Shown: one piece after another, positions 40,629 through 49,727 of the stretch
Position numbering within the stretch: position 1 is the first letter of the stretch
How the letters are laid out: the number at the start of each line of letters is the position of its first letter
From: Hymenobacter pini
GTDB taxonomy: Bacteria; Bacteroidota; Bacteroidia; Cytophagales; Hymenobacteraceae
Length of the DNA: 64,000 nt
Assembly (NCBI RefSeq): GCF_020421205.1
Contig: NZ_JAIZZH010000008.1
Span: 35,254 to 99,253, forward strand
Reading direction: 5' to 3'
Translations under genes and position numbers: made by a program
The notes under the pieces: model-generated
Told to the model about the DNA's origin: nothing
Seen by the model: the letters and a program-made list of their open reading frames with translations, nothing else
Database searches by the model: none

Positions 40629-41828
40629 TTATTTATCAATCTTCAACATGACCTGGTAGCCGGCTTTCAGGCGTACTTTGACCAGGCGGATTTTCTTCTG
40701 GCCGAGGCCCTTGACGGCGGTAACCGCAACGCCGGCCGCGGCCAGCGTGGGGTCGGCGCTCATGGTCATGGCGTCGGCGGCGTTCAGGCCGTCGGCCCCA
40801 GCTTGCTTGGCTGCGTCCCGGGTAATGGCGCCCGGGATGTGCAGGCCTTCCAGGCCGTCCACGTCGTAGACTTCGAGGGCCACCGGGAAGACCCGATTGC
40901 CGGTTTTCAGCGTTTCGATGCTGATGTTCAGCCGCTCCCCGGCCAGGCTGCACTTACCGTAGATGAAGGTGTTGGCCGGCAGGGCGCGGCCGTTGACCAC
41001 GGCCGATTCCGTCAGGCGCATTTTCACCAGCGAGCCGCTGACAACTTCCTGCGATTCGTGAATGACGGCCGGCAGGGTGTTGGCATCCTCCGTAGCCGCC
41101 CGACCGTCATCCAGACCCGTGAACGAGGCCGTGCGCCTCCTGCCCGCGCCGTTCGAGCCCAGCCGGGAAACGACAGCATCGTCATCGACCACTTTGGCGC
41201 GGGTGCTGGCTTTTTTCCTGGTCTTGGCCACCGCCGGCGCGGCCGGGCGGGCAACCCCTCCCCCACTGCTGTTGCTCTGCGCCAGCAGCTGGGCCATCTG
41301 CAGTTGGGCGTCTTTCTCGGCCAGCTCCCGCTCGTGCTGGCTGCGCATCAGCTCCAACTGCTCCTGAGGAGTGAGTGACCCAGGCGCCGCTGTCGTTGGG
41401 TCCACCGCCGTGCCGGGCGTGGTTCCGCCGTTCAGTTGGGCCTGCTGGGCGGCAATGAGTTGCTGCTGGGCTTCCACCACGGATTTATTCACCGAGCCGT
41501 TGGGGCCGGGCTTACCGTCGGCGCCAATCGAATACGACAGGCCCGAGCCGGCGGCCGTATCGAGGCGGGCATCGACCAGGCCCCGGTTGCGCAGGGTGTC
41601 CACCGGGCTGGCGTAGGCTTCGAGCTTGCTAGCCGTAATGGAACCCTTCTCGGCCGTGGGCAGGGAAGTATTGAAGCCGGACGGCACATTCTGAGCCTCG
41701 GCGGGCGCACCCTGGCCCCCGTCGCCCAGGTAGAACATGACGGCCAGGAAGGGGACGCCCACCACCGGCAGGAAGGTGGCCATCTTGCGGGTGCGCAGAA
41801 ATTGCGCGTCGTGCGGTTTGGTTTCCAT
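40629..41828 (-). CDS. traM: Conjugal transfer protein TraM (VirB10-like)
   Basis: 399 aa. An N-terminal cytosolic segment and TM helix (ATFLPVVGVPFLAVMFYL) are followed by a Gln/Ala-rich linker, a Glu/Arg-rich coiled-coil piece (EQLELMRSQHERELAEKDAQ) and a C-terminal VirB10/TrbI-type beta domain with NTFIYGKCSLAGERLNISI. This is the TraM layout of Bacteroides conjugative elements, bridging inner and outer membrane. It lies 8 bp upstream of traN. Confidence 0.85.
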   Translation of the reverse strand: METKPHDAQFLRTRKMATFLPVVGVPFLAVMFYLGDGGQGAPAEAQNVPSGFNTSLPTAEKGSITASKLEAYASPVDTLRNRGLVDARLDTAAGSGLSYSIGADGKPGPNGSVNKSVVEAQQQLIAAQQAQLNGGTTPGTAVDPTTAAPGSLTPQEQLELMRSQHERELAEKDAQLQMAQLLAQSNSSGGGVARPAAPAVAKTRKKASTRAKVVDDDAVVSRLGSNGAGRRRTASFTGLDDGRAATEDANTLPAVIHESQEVVSGSLVKMRLTESAVVNGRALPANTFIYGKCSLAGERLNISIETLKTGNRVFPVALEVYDVDGLEGLHIPGAITRDAAKQAGADGLNAADAMTMSADPTLAAAGVAVTAVKGLGQKKIRLVKVRLKAGYQVMLKIDK

Positions 41829-41838
41829 CGGGTGGGGC

Positions 41839-42453
41839 TTAGCGGGGCTGAGTACTGAGGTCTTCGTTGCGCAGCACGCGCCAATTTTCCATCAGGAAGC
41901 CGTGCGGGTTGTTCTCCGAGCGCGTCACGTCGCGCAGCGAGCATTCCGAAAGGAAGTTGCGGGTGGTCACCGAGGTGGCCCGGATGACGCGCTGGTGGCC
42001 GTAGCACCGTGCTACCAACGGGCGCGAGTTGGTTATCACCACGCTGTCCACGCTCATTTCCAGGCTGATGTTGGCGGCAATCAGGTCGTTGTAGAAGCCC
42101 TTCTCCTTGAAGTTCTCGTACTGGCGCTTCGCGGAGTTGTCGGCCAGGTACAGCGCCTTGTTCACGTTGCTGTCGATGGCCTTCTGGTCGGGGTCCAGGG
42201 TGAAAAACAGCTCGTGGAAGCGCGTGACGTGGGCGCGGGCTTCCACCGGGCGGTTGGCCCGCGCATCCCGGGCGCCGGCCGTGAGCAGCTGCCCGCCCTC
42301 CAGCACGTAGATGCGGTTGGCAGCTGCGGTGGTGGTCTGAAACGCGAAGTAGGCAATGGTGCCGGCCAGCACCAGCACCGCCACAATGAAGAGCAGGGCC
42401 AGGGTCTTAACCTGCTGGAAGGCGGAGTCGATGGTTTTCAGGGATGCGAACAT
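41839..42453 (-). CDS. traK: Conjugal transfer protein TraK (VirB8-like)
   Basis: 204 aa with an N-terminal TM helix (about 18-40) and a periplasmic NTF2-like VirB8 domain including RVIRATSVTTRNFLSECSLRD shortened here to RNFLSECSLRDVTRSENNPH, the strongly conserved TraK C-terminal region. It assembles the mating-pair channel. It is 10 bp upstream of traM. Confidence 0.88.
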   Translation of the reverse strand: MFASLKTIDSAFQQVKTLALLFIVAVLVLAGTIAYFAFQTTTAAANRIYVLEGGQLLTAGARDARANRPVEARAHVTRFHELFFTLDPDQKAIDSNVNKALYLADNSAKRQYENFKEKGFYNDLIAANISLEMSVDSVVITNSRPLVARCYGHQRVIRATSVTTRNFLSECSLRDVTRSENNPHGFLMENWRVLRNEDLSTQPR

Positions 42454-42492
42454 GGCTAGGAGGGGCTAGTGGGAGGATAGGGAGCTGGTCAC

Positions 42493-43581
42493 TCAGCTTT
42501 TGCGGCTAAATCGTTCGCGCAAAGCCATGCCCGCCCGGTGGCCGAGCTCCTCGCTGCGCGACATGTTTTGGGTGGTGGCCCAGCCGGCTGCGCCCTGGGC
42601 CACACCCGCGCTGGTCCGAAGGCCGGCGCCACTGGCTGCACCGGCAATGGCGGCGGTGGTGGCCGTGGTGGTGGTGATAAACGAAGTGGCCGCGCTGCCC
42701 ACACCCGAGCCGTCAATCAGCATATCCGCCGCCTTGGGGACGCAGATGTAGCCCACGATGGCCAGCACGAGCATACACAGGTAGGCAATGTCAGCCGATT
42801 CCACGCTTCCGCCAGCGCTGAGCTGCCGGATATTCTCGTTGAGCATTGTTACCTGAACGTGGGCCAGCACCGCCGCATAAATGTTGGCTACCGGTACCCA
42901 GAGCGAAATCGTGAGGAAGTAGCCGAACCACTTCAGAAGTCCCCCGCCAAAGCCCGGAATGATAGCAATGCCAAAGGCTAGCGGGCCGGCGACGCTGAGC
43001 AGCACCAACAGGAAAGTGGAAATGAGGCTAATGGCCAGCTTGGCGGCCAGCGCGCCCAACTCCAGAATAGACTTGGTCCATTCCCGGAAGTTCTGGCCCA
43101 CACTATACTGGACCTGATTGAACGCCAGACTGGCCTTGCGGCCCACGTCCAGCGCCCCGAGCTTGCCCAACTCCTTTTCGTAGTCCTCATTGATTTGCAT
43201 GTCGGCTTTGGCTTTCGCATCAGCGGCCAGACGGTCGCGTTCTGCCGTGAGCCGGTTTACTTCCGCCAATTGCCCCATCCGGATAGCATCGGTGCCATGG
43301 GCTACGGACATGGTGATGCCGCGCAATGCACCGCACAAGGGCACGAACAGCAGGATGGCCAGACCGATAGCAAATGGCCGCAGCAGCGGAAACAGGTCGA
43401 TGGGCTCGGCCCGGGCAATGTTTCCCCATACCTTGCTGCTGATGTACAACAGGGCTCCGATGCCCCCGATGGCCCGTCCCAGGTTGATGAACAGGGAGGT
43501 GAACGTGAGCATTTCGGTGTAAATGGCGTCGAGCTTCTGCTCGTACACGGCCATGTTCAAATCAATTGCGGTCGGGTCCAT
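42493..43581 (-). CDS. traJ: Conjugal transfer protein TraJ (VirB6/TrbL-like)
   Basis: 362 aa, polytopic: about seven hydrophobic segments, with a charged loop in the middle (AEVNRLTAERDRLAADAKAKA). The start MDPTAIDLNMAVYEQKLDAIY and the region LFINLGRAIGGIGALLYISSKVW are characteristic of Bacteroides TraJ. The inner-membrane channel part of the transfer machine. The C-terminus is Ala/Thr/Ser-rich with a basic tail. Confidence 0.88.
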   Translation of the reverse strand: MDPTAIDLNMAVYEQKLDAIYTEMLTFTSLFINLGRAIGGIGALLYISSKVWGNIARAEPIDLFPLLRPFAIGLAILLFVPLCGALRGITMSVAHGTDAIRMGQLAEVNRLTAERDRLAADAKAKADMQINEDYEKELGKLGALDVGRKASLAFNQVQYSVGQNFREWTKSILELGALAAKLAISLISTFLLVLLSVAGPLAFGIAIIPGFGGGLLKWFGYFLTISLWVPVANIYAAVLAHVQVTMLNENIRQLSAGGSVESADIAYLCMLVLAIVGYICVPKAADMLIDGSGVGSAATSFITTTTATTAAIAGAASGAGLRTSAGVAQGAAGWATTQNMSRSEELGHRAGMALRERFSRKS

Positions 43582-43611
43582 GCGGGCATTGTTAAAAGCG
43601 GAGCGAGAGAC

Positions 43612-43941
43612 TTAATTGGCTACCTGGGCATACTCCCCTTCCCCGGAAACCAGGAGGTGGTTTTTCTCATCCAGGTAGATGATGTCCATAGCTCCGAATC
43701 CGGTGTTGACGGTGAGCTTGTGATTATCCTTGTCATAGGTGAGCGGGTATTCCTTTTTGCCTTCCAGCAGCGTCAGATTATCTCCGCGCTCCTGAATTGT
43801 CATACGCGGCCGCTCGGGGCTATCTACTGACTGCCATTCACCCAGGAACTGGGCTGTTCCGCTGTTGGAGGAACACGAGGTGAACAGTGCCATTGTCAGG
43901 GTGGCAACTACAGTGAGCAATTGATTTAGCTTGCTTTTCAT
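43612..43941 (-). CDS. Small lipoprotein in the tra operon
   Basis: 109 aa with lipobox LFTSC (Cys about residue 23). The mature part is a short beta-rich domain (FLGEWQSVDSPERPRMTI) resembling lipocalin-like or calycin folds. It lies between traJ and the traI-like genes, a place where surface or entry-exclusion lipoproteins may occur. No family assignment; an exclusion role is speculation. Confidence 0.65.
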   Translation of the reverse strand: MKSKLNQLLTVVATLTMALFTSCSSNSGTAQFLGEWQSVDSPERPRMTIQERGDNLTLLEGKKEYPLTYDKDNHKLTVNTGFGAMDIIYLDEKNHLLVSGEGEYAQVAN

Positions 43942-43977
43942 CGGGTCGAAAGTGGAAGTGAAAGGAAAGGGTGCCCC

Positions 43978-44619
43978 CTAGCGGGCAGTCATAAAAGCAT
44001 TTACCGCTTCCCGGTCCCGCACCTGCTGCGCCTGGTGCTGCGCGATGGCCCGGCACTTGTTGCTGAAGTAATTCATCAAGTCGTGCTGCTTGCTGATGCG
44101 GTCGGCGATGTTGTCGATGAACTCAATGCGCTCCGGGTCGGTCATCTTCGCCTTATTTGCGCTAAGCACCCCGGCCAGCTCCCCGAGCAGGGCGACGTTT
44201 TCCTGCAGGATGGTTTGGTAGACCGTAGAGGCTTCGCTGAGCTGCGCGGGGGTGAGCCGCTGAGCCCGTAGCTCCGGGATGGCACCTGCGAACTGGTTAA
44301 TCATCTCGCTCTGATGCGTATAAATCTCCCGAACCCGGCGGTAGTTGCGGACTCCGGCGCTGATTTGGAGCAGGCTGCTGTACCATTGGTCGTGCAGCTG
44401 CTGCGTCTTGTCGATGATGCCCTTAATCTGGCCGCTCACCACTTTCATGTCGCCGGCCAGCTTCTTGCCCTGCCCCAGCAGGGTAGTGGACACGCCCTGG
44501 TGGAAAATCTGCTTACGCGAGCTTTGCTCGGCAACCGGAGCCGATATGACAGCTTGCGCGCAGGCTGGGCCCGCCAGCAGGGTCAGGCCCAGGGTGAGCA
44601 TTCTGGAGGTTGCTTTCAT
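43978..44619 (-). CDS. traI: TraI-like conjugal transfer protein, copy 2
   Basis: 213 aa with a Sec signal peptide (ending CAQA). The mature protein is helical, with a central SAGVRNYRRVREIYTHQSEM and a late MTDPERIEFIDNIADRISKQ, matching the Bacteroidota conjugative TraI family (VirB5-like position). It is a paralogue of the next gene upstream (44649-45296): the RRV and MTDxER motifs align. The two copies lie in tandem, 29 bp apart. Confidence 0.7.
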   Translation of the reverse strand: MKATSRMLTLGLTLLAGPACAQAVISAPVAEQSSRKQIFHQGVSTTLLGQGKKLAGDMKVVSGQIKGIIDKTQQLHDQWYSSLLQISAGVRNYRRVREIYTHQSEMINQFAGAIPELRAQRLTPAQLSEASTVYQTILQENVALLGELAGVLSANKAKMTDPERIEFIDNIADRISKQHDLMNYFSNKCRAIAQHQAQQVRDREAVNAFMTAR

Positions 44620-44648
44620 AAGGGAGCAAGTCGGGGATGAGTCGGTGG

Positions 44649-45296
44649 CTAGCGGGCGCCCATCAGCGCGTTGAGGGCCTGTGTATCCTGGGCCTTCTGC
44701 TCCGCCAGGTGCATCTGCACGTAGTTGCGCTGCGTGTAGTAGTTGATGAGGCTCAACTGGTCGGAAATCTTCGCGTCCAGCTTGTCGATGAAGCGCATCC
44801 GTTCGGCATCCGTCATCTTGAGCATGGCTGGGCTGACGATGGTTTGCAGGTCCGAAACGGTGTTGGCGCCCTCCGTCAGCATTTTCGAGTACACGCTGGT
44901 CATGGTAGAGAGCTGCTCTGGCTGCACAAAGGGCGACTGTCGCAGGGTTTCAATGGCCGTGGCGTAGGTCTGGATAATTTGGCCCTGCTTCTCAAACACG
45001 GACTGCACGCGCCGATACGTGCGCACCGTCGCGCTGACCTGCTGTAGTCCGTCGTACCAGGTCTTGGCCAGCTGCAGGTTCTTCTCCGAGAATACCTTGG
45101 TTAGCTCCTGCTCCTTCACGCCGGCCTTTACCAGCACGTTGGCGGCTTTAGAAAGGCCCTTCATGGTGTTTTGCAGACCGGTCTGTACGCCGGACTGCAC
45201 TTCCAACACCGGGGCCGTTACTACGAGTTGAGCAGATGCCTTCATGGCACTGAAGGAGAGGCAGGCCAAGCCCAGGATGGTGACTTTCGCTTTCAT
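44649..45296 (-). CDS. traI: TraI-like conjugal transfer protein, copy 1
   Basis: 215 aa with a signal peptide (ending SAQ). It is helical, with RTYRRVQSVFEKQGQI and MTDAERMRFIDKLDAKISDQ, the same landmarks as the downstream paralogue. Probably periplasmic or pilus-associated. It lies 30 bp downstream of the VirB4-like traG gene in the tra operon. Confidence 0.72.
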   Translation of the reverse strand: MKAKVTILGLACLSFSAMKASAQLVVTAPVLEVQSGVQTGLQNTMKGLSKAANVLVKAGVKEQELTKVFSEKNLQLAKTWYDGLQQVSATVRTYRRVQSVFEKQGQIIQTYATAIETLRQSPFVQPEQLSTMTSVYSKMLTEGANTVSDLQTIVSPAMLKMTDAERMRFIDKLDAKISDQLSLINYYTQRNYVQMHLAEQKAQDTQALNALMGAR

Positions 45297-45326
45297 CGTT
45301 TTTTCCCTTTTGTTGATGTGAAGCTC

Positions 45327-47813
45327 CTACCCTTCGCGCAGCTCGGCAGCGAAGAGCTTGATGGCCGTGGGCATGTCGCGGGTCTGGCGTAGCTTCTCGA
45401 ATAGCCGCACTTTCTCGGTTTCCTCGGTGGTGTAGGTCACGTATTCTTCCTTCGACACCTCGATGGCGTACACCTTCGACACCACCCCGCCCAGTGAGAT
45501 GAACACCTCAGTGTAGCGGCCCCGCGCGGGCTTGTTGTCGCGGTTGATGCTCAGCACCAGGTCCTTTTCCTTAAGCGTGAGCGAGAGCAGCGCCTGTATC
45601 TCCTCGAAGCGGTTGATGAACTTGCGCTGGTCGAGCAGAATCTTGCAGTCCGAGTTGTTGATGATGGCGTCCTTGACAATCTCGTTGCCGATGATGTCGT
45701 CGATTTCCTGCGTGACCACGATGGCCTCGCCGAAGAACTTGCGCACCGTCTTAAACAGGTACTTGATGTAGGCGGCCATGCCGGGCGTGGTCAGCGCCTT
45801 CCAGGCCTCCTCAATCAGAATCATCTTCCGCACCCCCTTGAGCTTGCGCATCTTGGAGATGAAGGTTTCCATGATGATGAGCGTGACCACCGGAAACAGG
45901 ATGGGGTGGTCCTTGATGTTGTCGAGCTCGAAGACGATGAACGGGGCCTGCACCAAATCCAGCTCCTTGTCGGAATTGAGCAGGTAGTCGTACTCGCCGC
46001 CCCGGTAATAGGGCCCGAGCACGTAGAGGAAGTTGTCGATGTCGAAGTCCTTTTCGCGCACCTTCTCCTCCTCCAGCACCTTGCGGTAGGTGCCCTTCAC
46101 GAACTCGTAGAACGTGTTGAAGCTGGGCTGGATAGCCGGGTTGGCTTCGAGCATCACGTAATACAGGCTCACGGCCGTGGAAAGCGACACGTACTCCGAC
46201 TGGCTCACCGCTTCGTCATCCTTTTTCCAGAGCGCCTGCAGCAATGTTTTGATGCTTTCCTTCTTCTCCACGTCGAGCTTGCCCGAAATCAGGAAGGGGT
46301 TGAAGGCGATGGGCGCATCCTCCTCGTAGGTGAAGTACACCCCGCCCACCAGCTCGCAGAGGCCCTTGTAGGAGTTGCCCGTGTCCACCAGCAGCACGTG
46401 GGCGCCCTGCTCGTAGTACTGGCGCACCATGTGGTTGGTGAAAAACGACTTGCCCGAGCCCGAGGGGCCGAGCACGAACTTGTTGCGGTTGAAGATGACC
46501 TGCCGCTTCATCGGCTCATCGGAGATGTCCACCAGCACGGGCTTGCCGGTGAGGCGGTCGGAGAGCTTGATGCCCTTGGTGGCGCCGGTGGAGCGGTAGT
46601 TGGTTTCCGAGGCCCAGAAGCAGACGGCCTGCTCGATGAAGGTGTAGAAGGTTTCCTCTGCGGGAAAGTCGCCGGCGTTGCCCGGAATGCCGCCCCAGTA
46701 GAGCGCGGCAATGTCCACGGTGTTCTGCCGGGGCTTGCAGTTCATCTGGTTGAAGGCCGCATTGACCAGCTTGCGCACCTCCGCCAGCTCCTCCTCGCTG
46801 CGGCCCCAGGTCAGCACGTTGCAGTGCACCCGCACCGGGCGGCGCTTGTGGGCAATCAGCTCGTTGAGGAAGGCGTGGTAGTACTCCACGTTGATGGCGT
46901 TCTGCCGGGAGTAGAGCGAGAGGGAGTTGAGCCGGTCCTTCTTCTGCTCGAAGGTTTTCACCGTCTTCTGGGTGTTATCCAGAAACACGTACTGGTTCAG
47001 GATGTGGCTGGTGCCTAGCAGCAGCCCCAGCGGCGCGGCAAAGGAGATGGGAAAGTCCGAGTACTCGGTGCTGTAGGCCTCGTAGCGGATGTCGGTTTCC
47101 ACCGAGGTGGGCAGGTCGTCGAGGTTGGCCACCGAGAACATCTGGCAGAACTCCTGCCCTACCTTCAGCCCGTTAGTCAAATCCAGGTCCACCTGCAGGG
47201 CCTGGTCGGACAAGTCCAGTGAGAGATACTTTTCCAGCAGCCCGGCCTTTTCCTGGGTACCGGCCAGCTCATCGGAAGTAAGCCGGTGCGAGCGGATAAA
47301 GGGCGCGTTGGTGGGTCCCACCCCTTCCAGTGTGCGCACGAATTGGCCCACGCTGTCGAAGAAGCTTTCCAGCACCTTCGTGTCGAGCATGTCCTTGGGC
47401 ACGATGTGGCGCCGGGCCAGCAGCCCCGAGGTGCTGCCCCAATTGGGCCGCTCCGACGAGGTTTTGGTGATGTAGAGGTAGCAGAAGTGGTTCAGGAACG
47501 GCCGCTCGTTGAAGTGCCGCTCGTAGGCGGCGGAGAGCAGCGTGCGCTCAGCTTCGAAGCCCGGCGCGTACTTGTCTTCCACGTACCAGTCCTGCTTGTG
47601 CACCACGCAGTGGTCGGGCAGCAGGCGCACGGCCTTCACGAAGGCGGCCTGCAGCTGGGCGTAGTCCTCGCGCGAGAGGGTGAAGATTTCCGGCAGCTCC
47701 AGCCGGAAGGCCACCGTCACGTCCGCGTTTTTCGAGACGAGGCAATCCTTCTCCACCTTGTAGATGGGCTGCTTGGATTCCAGGGAAACGGAGGGCAGAA
47801 CCTTGTTGCTCAT
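45327..47813 (-). CDS. traG: Conjugation ATPase TraG (VirB4-like)
   Basis: 828 aa from the ATG at 47813 (MSNKVLPSVSLESKQP). It has the VirB4/TraG N-terminal domain and a RecA-like ATPase domain with Walker A LGPSGSGKSFF at about 448 and Walker B-like MILIEEAWKAL about 240 residues later. RKFFGEAIVVTQEIDDI and the closing region match Bacteroides TraG. It powers assembly of the transfer channel. Confidence 0.93.
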   Translation of the reverse strand: MSNKVLPSVSLESKQPIYKVEKDCLVSKNADVTVAFRLELPEIFTLSREDYAQLQAAFVKAVRLLPDHCVVHKQDWYVEDKYAPGFEAERTLLSAAYERHFNERPFLNHFCYLYITKTSSERPNWGSTSGLLARRHIVPKDMLDTKVLESFFDSVGQFVRTLEGVGPTNAPFIRSHRLTSDELAGTQEKAGLLEKYLSLDLSDQALQVDLDLTNGLKVGQEFCQMFSVANLDDLPTSVETDIRYEAYSTEYSDFPISFAAPLGLLLGTSHILNQYVFLDNTQKTVKTFEQKKDRLNSLSLYSRQNAINVEYYHAFLNELIAHKRRPVRVHCNVLTWGRSEEELAEVRKLVNAAFNQMNCKPRQNTVDIAALYWGGIPGNAGDFPAEETFYTFIEQAVCFWASETNYRSTGATKGIKLSDRLTGKPVLVDISDEPMKRQVIFNRNKFVLGPSGSGKSFFTNHMVRQYYEQGAHVLLVDTGNSYKGLCELVGGVYFTYEEDAPIAFNPFLISGKLDVEKKESIKTLLQALWKKDDEAVSQSEYVSLSTAVSLYYVMLEANPAIQPSFNTFYEFVKGTYRKVLEEEKVREKDFDIDNFLYVLGPYYRGGEYDYLLNSDKELDLVQAPFIVFELDNIKDHPILFPVVTLIIMETFISKMRKLKGVRKMILIEEAWKALTTPGMAAYIKYLFKTVRKFFGEAIVVTQEIDDIIGNEIVKDAIINNSDCKILLDQRKFINRFEEIQALLSLTLKEKDLVLSINRDNKPARGRYTEVFISLGGVVSKVYAIEVSKEEYVTYTTEETEKVRLFEKLRQTRDMPTAIKLFAAELREG

Positions 47814-47840
47814 AGGCAGGGAATGCACCCGCGCCGGCCG

Positions 47841-48173
47841 CTACGCGCGGCCGGGCGGGTCCTGGTTGAGGCGTTGGAAAAGGCGGCTGTGCCGGTTGGT
47901 GATGTAGCGGGGCGAGGAGCGGCGGGCGGCGGCTTTCATCAGCCCATGCTCGCCGAAGCGGCGGTTCAGGGCGAAGACCCCGGCCCACATGCCGCCCCCG
48001 GCCAGGAAGGTGAGCAGCACGGTGAGTGCCAGCGGTACGCCCGCCAGGTAGCAGGTCACGAACAGGGCAAACACCAGCCCGATGCCGGCCACCAAAAAGT
48101 AAATGTTGCTGCCCACCAGCCCCTTGAATTCGACGGGCTTGTTGATGCCGCGGTTCAGGTCGTAAACGGGCAT
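47841..48173 (-). CDS. traF: Conjugal transfer protein TraF (DUF4133)
   Basis: 110 aa from the ATG at 48173 (MPVYDLNRGINKPVEFKGL), the diagnostic DUF4133 start; the longer frame upstream is rejected. Two TM helices (about 24-68) and a basic C-terminal tail, VirB3-like. It lies 27 bp upstream of traG. Confidence 0.9.
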   Translation of the reverse strand: MPVYDLNRGINKPVEFKGLVGSNIYFLVAGIGLVFALFVTCYLAGVPLALTVLLTFLAGGGMWAGVFALNRRFGEHGLMKAAARRSSPRYITNRHSRLFQRLNQDPPGRA

Positions 48174-48184
48174 GGTTAGACAGC

Positions 48185-48502
48185 TTACAGGAAGAACGAG
48201 CGTACCACCGTGGCCACGATGACTAGGAAAATCATCGAGCCAAACCACGACACGGCCGTTTTCTGGGTGTCCTGGTCGCCGGAGTTCCACTTGCTGTATA
48301 CCTTGATGGCGCCCACCAGGCCCAGCACCGCCCCGATGGCGTACATGAGCTTGGTGAGCGGGTCGAAGTAGCTGGTGACCTGAGTAGTGGCATCCTGGAT
48401 GCCGGCCGTGCCGTTGCCGCCCCCGGTTTGGGCGTAGAGCAGGTGCGAACTAAGGAGCAGGGCCAGAACGGCCAGCGAGGTACTAAAACGCTTCTGGTTC
48501 AT
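48185..48502 (-). CDS. traE: Conjugal transfer protein TraE (DUF4134)
   Basis: 105 aa from the ATG at 48502 (MNQKRFSTSLAVLALLL). A signal or TM segment, a Gly/Thr linker and two further TM helices with KLMYAIGAVLGLVGAIKVY and WFGSMIFLVIV, the DUF4134/VirB2-like pilin pattern. It is 11 bp upstream of traF. Confidence 0.88.
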   Translation of the reverse strand: MNQKRFSTSLAVLALLLSSHLLYAQTGGGNGTAGIQDATTQVTSYFDPLTKLMYAIGAVLGLVGAIKVYSKWNSGDQDTQKTAVSWFGSMIFLVIVATVVRSFFL

Positions 48503-48546
48503 ACGAATGGGAAAGAATGAGACGTGGAGGATGGGCGAGACGGGCA

Positions 48547-49356
48547 CTACAGCTCGTCAGATCCGAACAGGGCGGCCAGCTCGGCCTGGTATTCTTCCAG
48601 GTGCTGGGCCATTTGCTCAGCCAGGCAGCTGCCCTGCAGGCCGGCCGGGGCGGGCGGGTTCTGGCCCGCCTGCAGCAGGGCGATGTACTCGCTGACCGAT
48701 TCGGCGGCCACCAGCTGCGGGGCGGGCCCGGCGGTGATGATGTCCAGCGGGGAGGCCACCGGCTCCTCGAACGAAGCCAGCGGCTCGTAGCTCGCCGGCA
48801 GTTGCTGCTGAAGCGCGGGCTCGGCGTCGAGGAGTTCGGTGGGTTGGTCGACGGCCGCTGGCAGGTCCGCCTCGGCATGGGCTTCGCGCCGCACCAGCTC
48901 GGCCAGGCGCTCATCAGCCTGGTCGGGGGCTTCGGTCCTGTTCTGGTCCTGCGCGGCAGCCTGCTCCTCAGCCGAGACTGAAGCAGCATCCATCGGCGCG
49001 CTGTCGTCGGCGCTCTGGTCTTGGCCAGTAGCCGTAGCGGTGGAGGCGGGCAACTGGCCTTCTACTACTGATTCATTGTTGGGGGGCAGATTATCCGCCG
49101 CGCCTTCCTCCGCTACCGTGGCTTCCGGAGCGGCCCCAGCGGCAGCCGGCTGCGGCGGCGCAAAGGCGGAGGTCGGGCGCACCAGGGCGGGCGGAGCCGT
49201 GGCGGTGGCCAGGGTGCTGCCCGCGCCGCGCTTACCGAGCGAAAGCAGCGGGGCGAGTTCGGCGCGGTAGTAGAGTAATCCGACTACCAGGTAGTAGAGC
49301 AGAACCACAACCAGCATAAACAGGCCAAACTGGCTCCAGGTATAAGCGCTGAGCAT
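48547..49356 (-). CDS. Membrane-anchored acidic protein, first gene of the tra operon
   Basis: 269 aa. One TM helix near the N-terminus (LFMLVVVLLYYLVVGLLYY) is followed by about 170 residues of Ala/Pro/Glu/Gln-rich disordered sequence and a short helical C-terminus (EQMAQHLEEYQAELAALFG). A TM plus acidic linker at this place (TraD-like position) is common in Bacteroidota transfer operons, but no family was recognised. It begins 44 bp before traE and about 70 bp after the operon promoter. Confidence 0.6.
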   Translation of the reverse strand: MLSAYTWSQFGLFMLVVVLLYYLVVGLLYYRAELAPLLSLGKRGAGSTLATATAPPALVRPTSAFAPPQPAAAGAAPEATVAEEGAADNLPPNNESVVEGQLPASTATATGQDQSADDSAPMDAASVSAEEQAAAQDQNRTEAPDQADERLAELVRREAHAEADLPAAVDQPTELLDAEPALQQQLPASYEPLASFEEPVASPLDIITAGPAPQLVAAESVSEYIALLQAGQNPPAPAGLQGSCLAEQMAQHLEEYQAELAALFGSDEL

Positions 49357-49409
49357 CGGCAGGAATCAAGTGTGGCACCTCGGGTCGGCCGACCTGAGCG
49401 TGGAAGTGC

Positions 49410-49441
49410 CAAACCAGACAGGTTTGACTTGTGCAAACCTA
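49410..49441 (-). promoter_or_regulatory. tra operon promoter with overlapping operator
   Basis: The minus strand reads TAGGTTTG at 49434-49441, an exact -7 match about 78 bp before the first tra-operon start codon. It overlaps a perfect inverted repeat AGGTTTG-N7-CAAACCT (49420-49426 and 49434-49440), and a third CAAACC lies at 49410-49415. No clear -33 box lies at the expected distance. This suggests a repressor or activator-controlled transfer promoter. Confidence 0.55.
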
Positions 49442-49693
49442 TCCGGCCTCAAAACCCGATTAGTAGAAAGTTGACGAACGGTTAAAATCGGGTGGTGAGG
49501 TGCACCGACTCCACACGAATAGCAGCTGATTAGAACCCATAAAGCGGCTCCTAAACCAGAAAATGAGCTTTGTGACCGGGATTACGTCTTGTCAGCAGCG
49601 GGCGGTTAATTGCTGTTCAGCAGGCACGCAGGACGCCGCAAGCGGAGAGTTGAAAAAGAAAATTCTGCCTAAGACGTAAACATACGTCATTTA

Positions 49694-49713
49694 ATGTCGT
49701 ATAATTGCGACAT
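49694..49713 (+). promoter_or_regulatory. Candidate ArsR operator
   Basis: Perfect arms ATGTCG (49694-49699) and CGACAT (49708-49713) around 8 bases TATAATTG, which itself looks like a -7 box with one mismatch. It lies 15 bp before the arsR start, the usual place of ArsR operators. Confidence 0.6.
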
Positions 49714-49727
49714 ACTACATAGTTGCC

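Larger units (their letters stand above)
49357..49727. promoter_or_regulatory. Divergent intergenic region between tra and ars operons
   Basis: 371 bp with two promoter sides. Toward tra, a -7 box overlaps an inverted repeat (49410-49441). Toward ars, an operator lies at 49694-49713. No gene was supported; a 61-codon minus frame at 49617-49802 overlaps arsR and is rejected. Confidence 0.6.

Noticed and set aside
45906..47018. A 370-codon plus-strand frame inside traG
   Set aside because: Antisense to the VirB4-like ATPase core; Val/Leu/His-rich shadow without family motifs.
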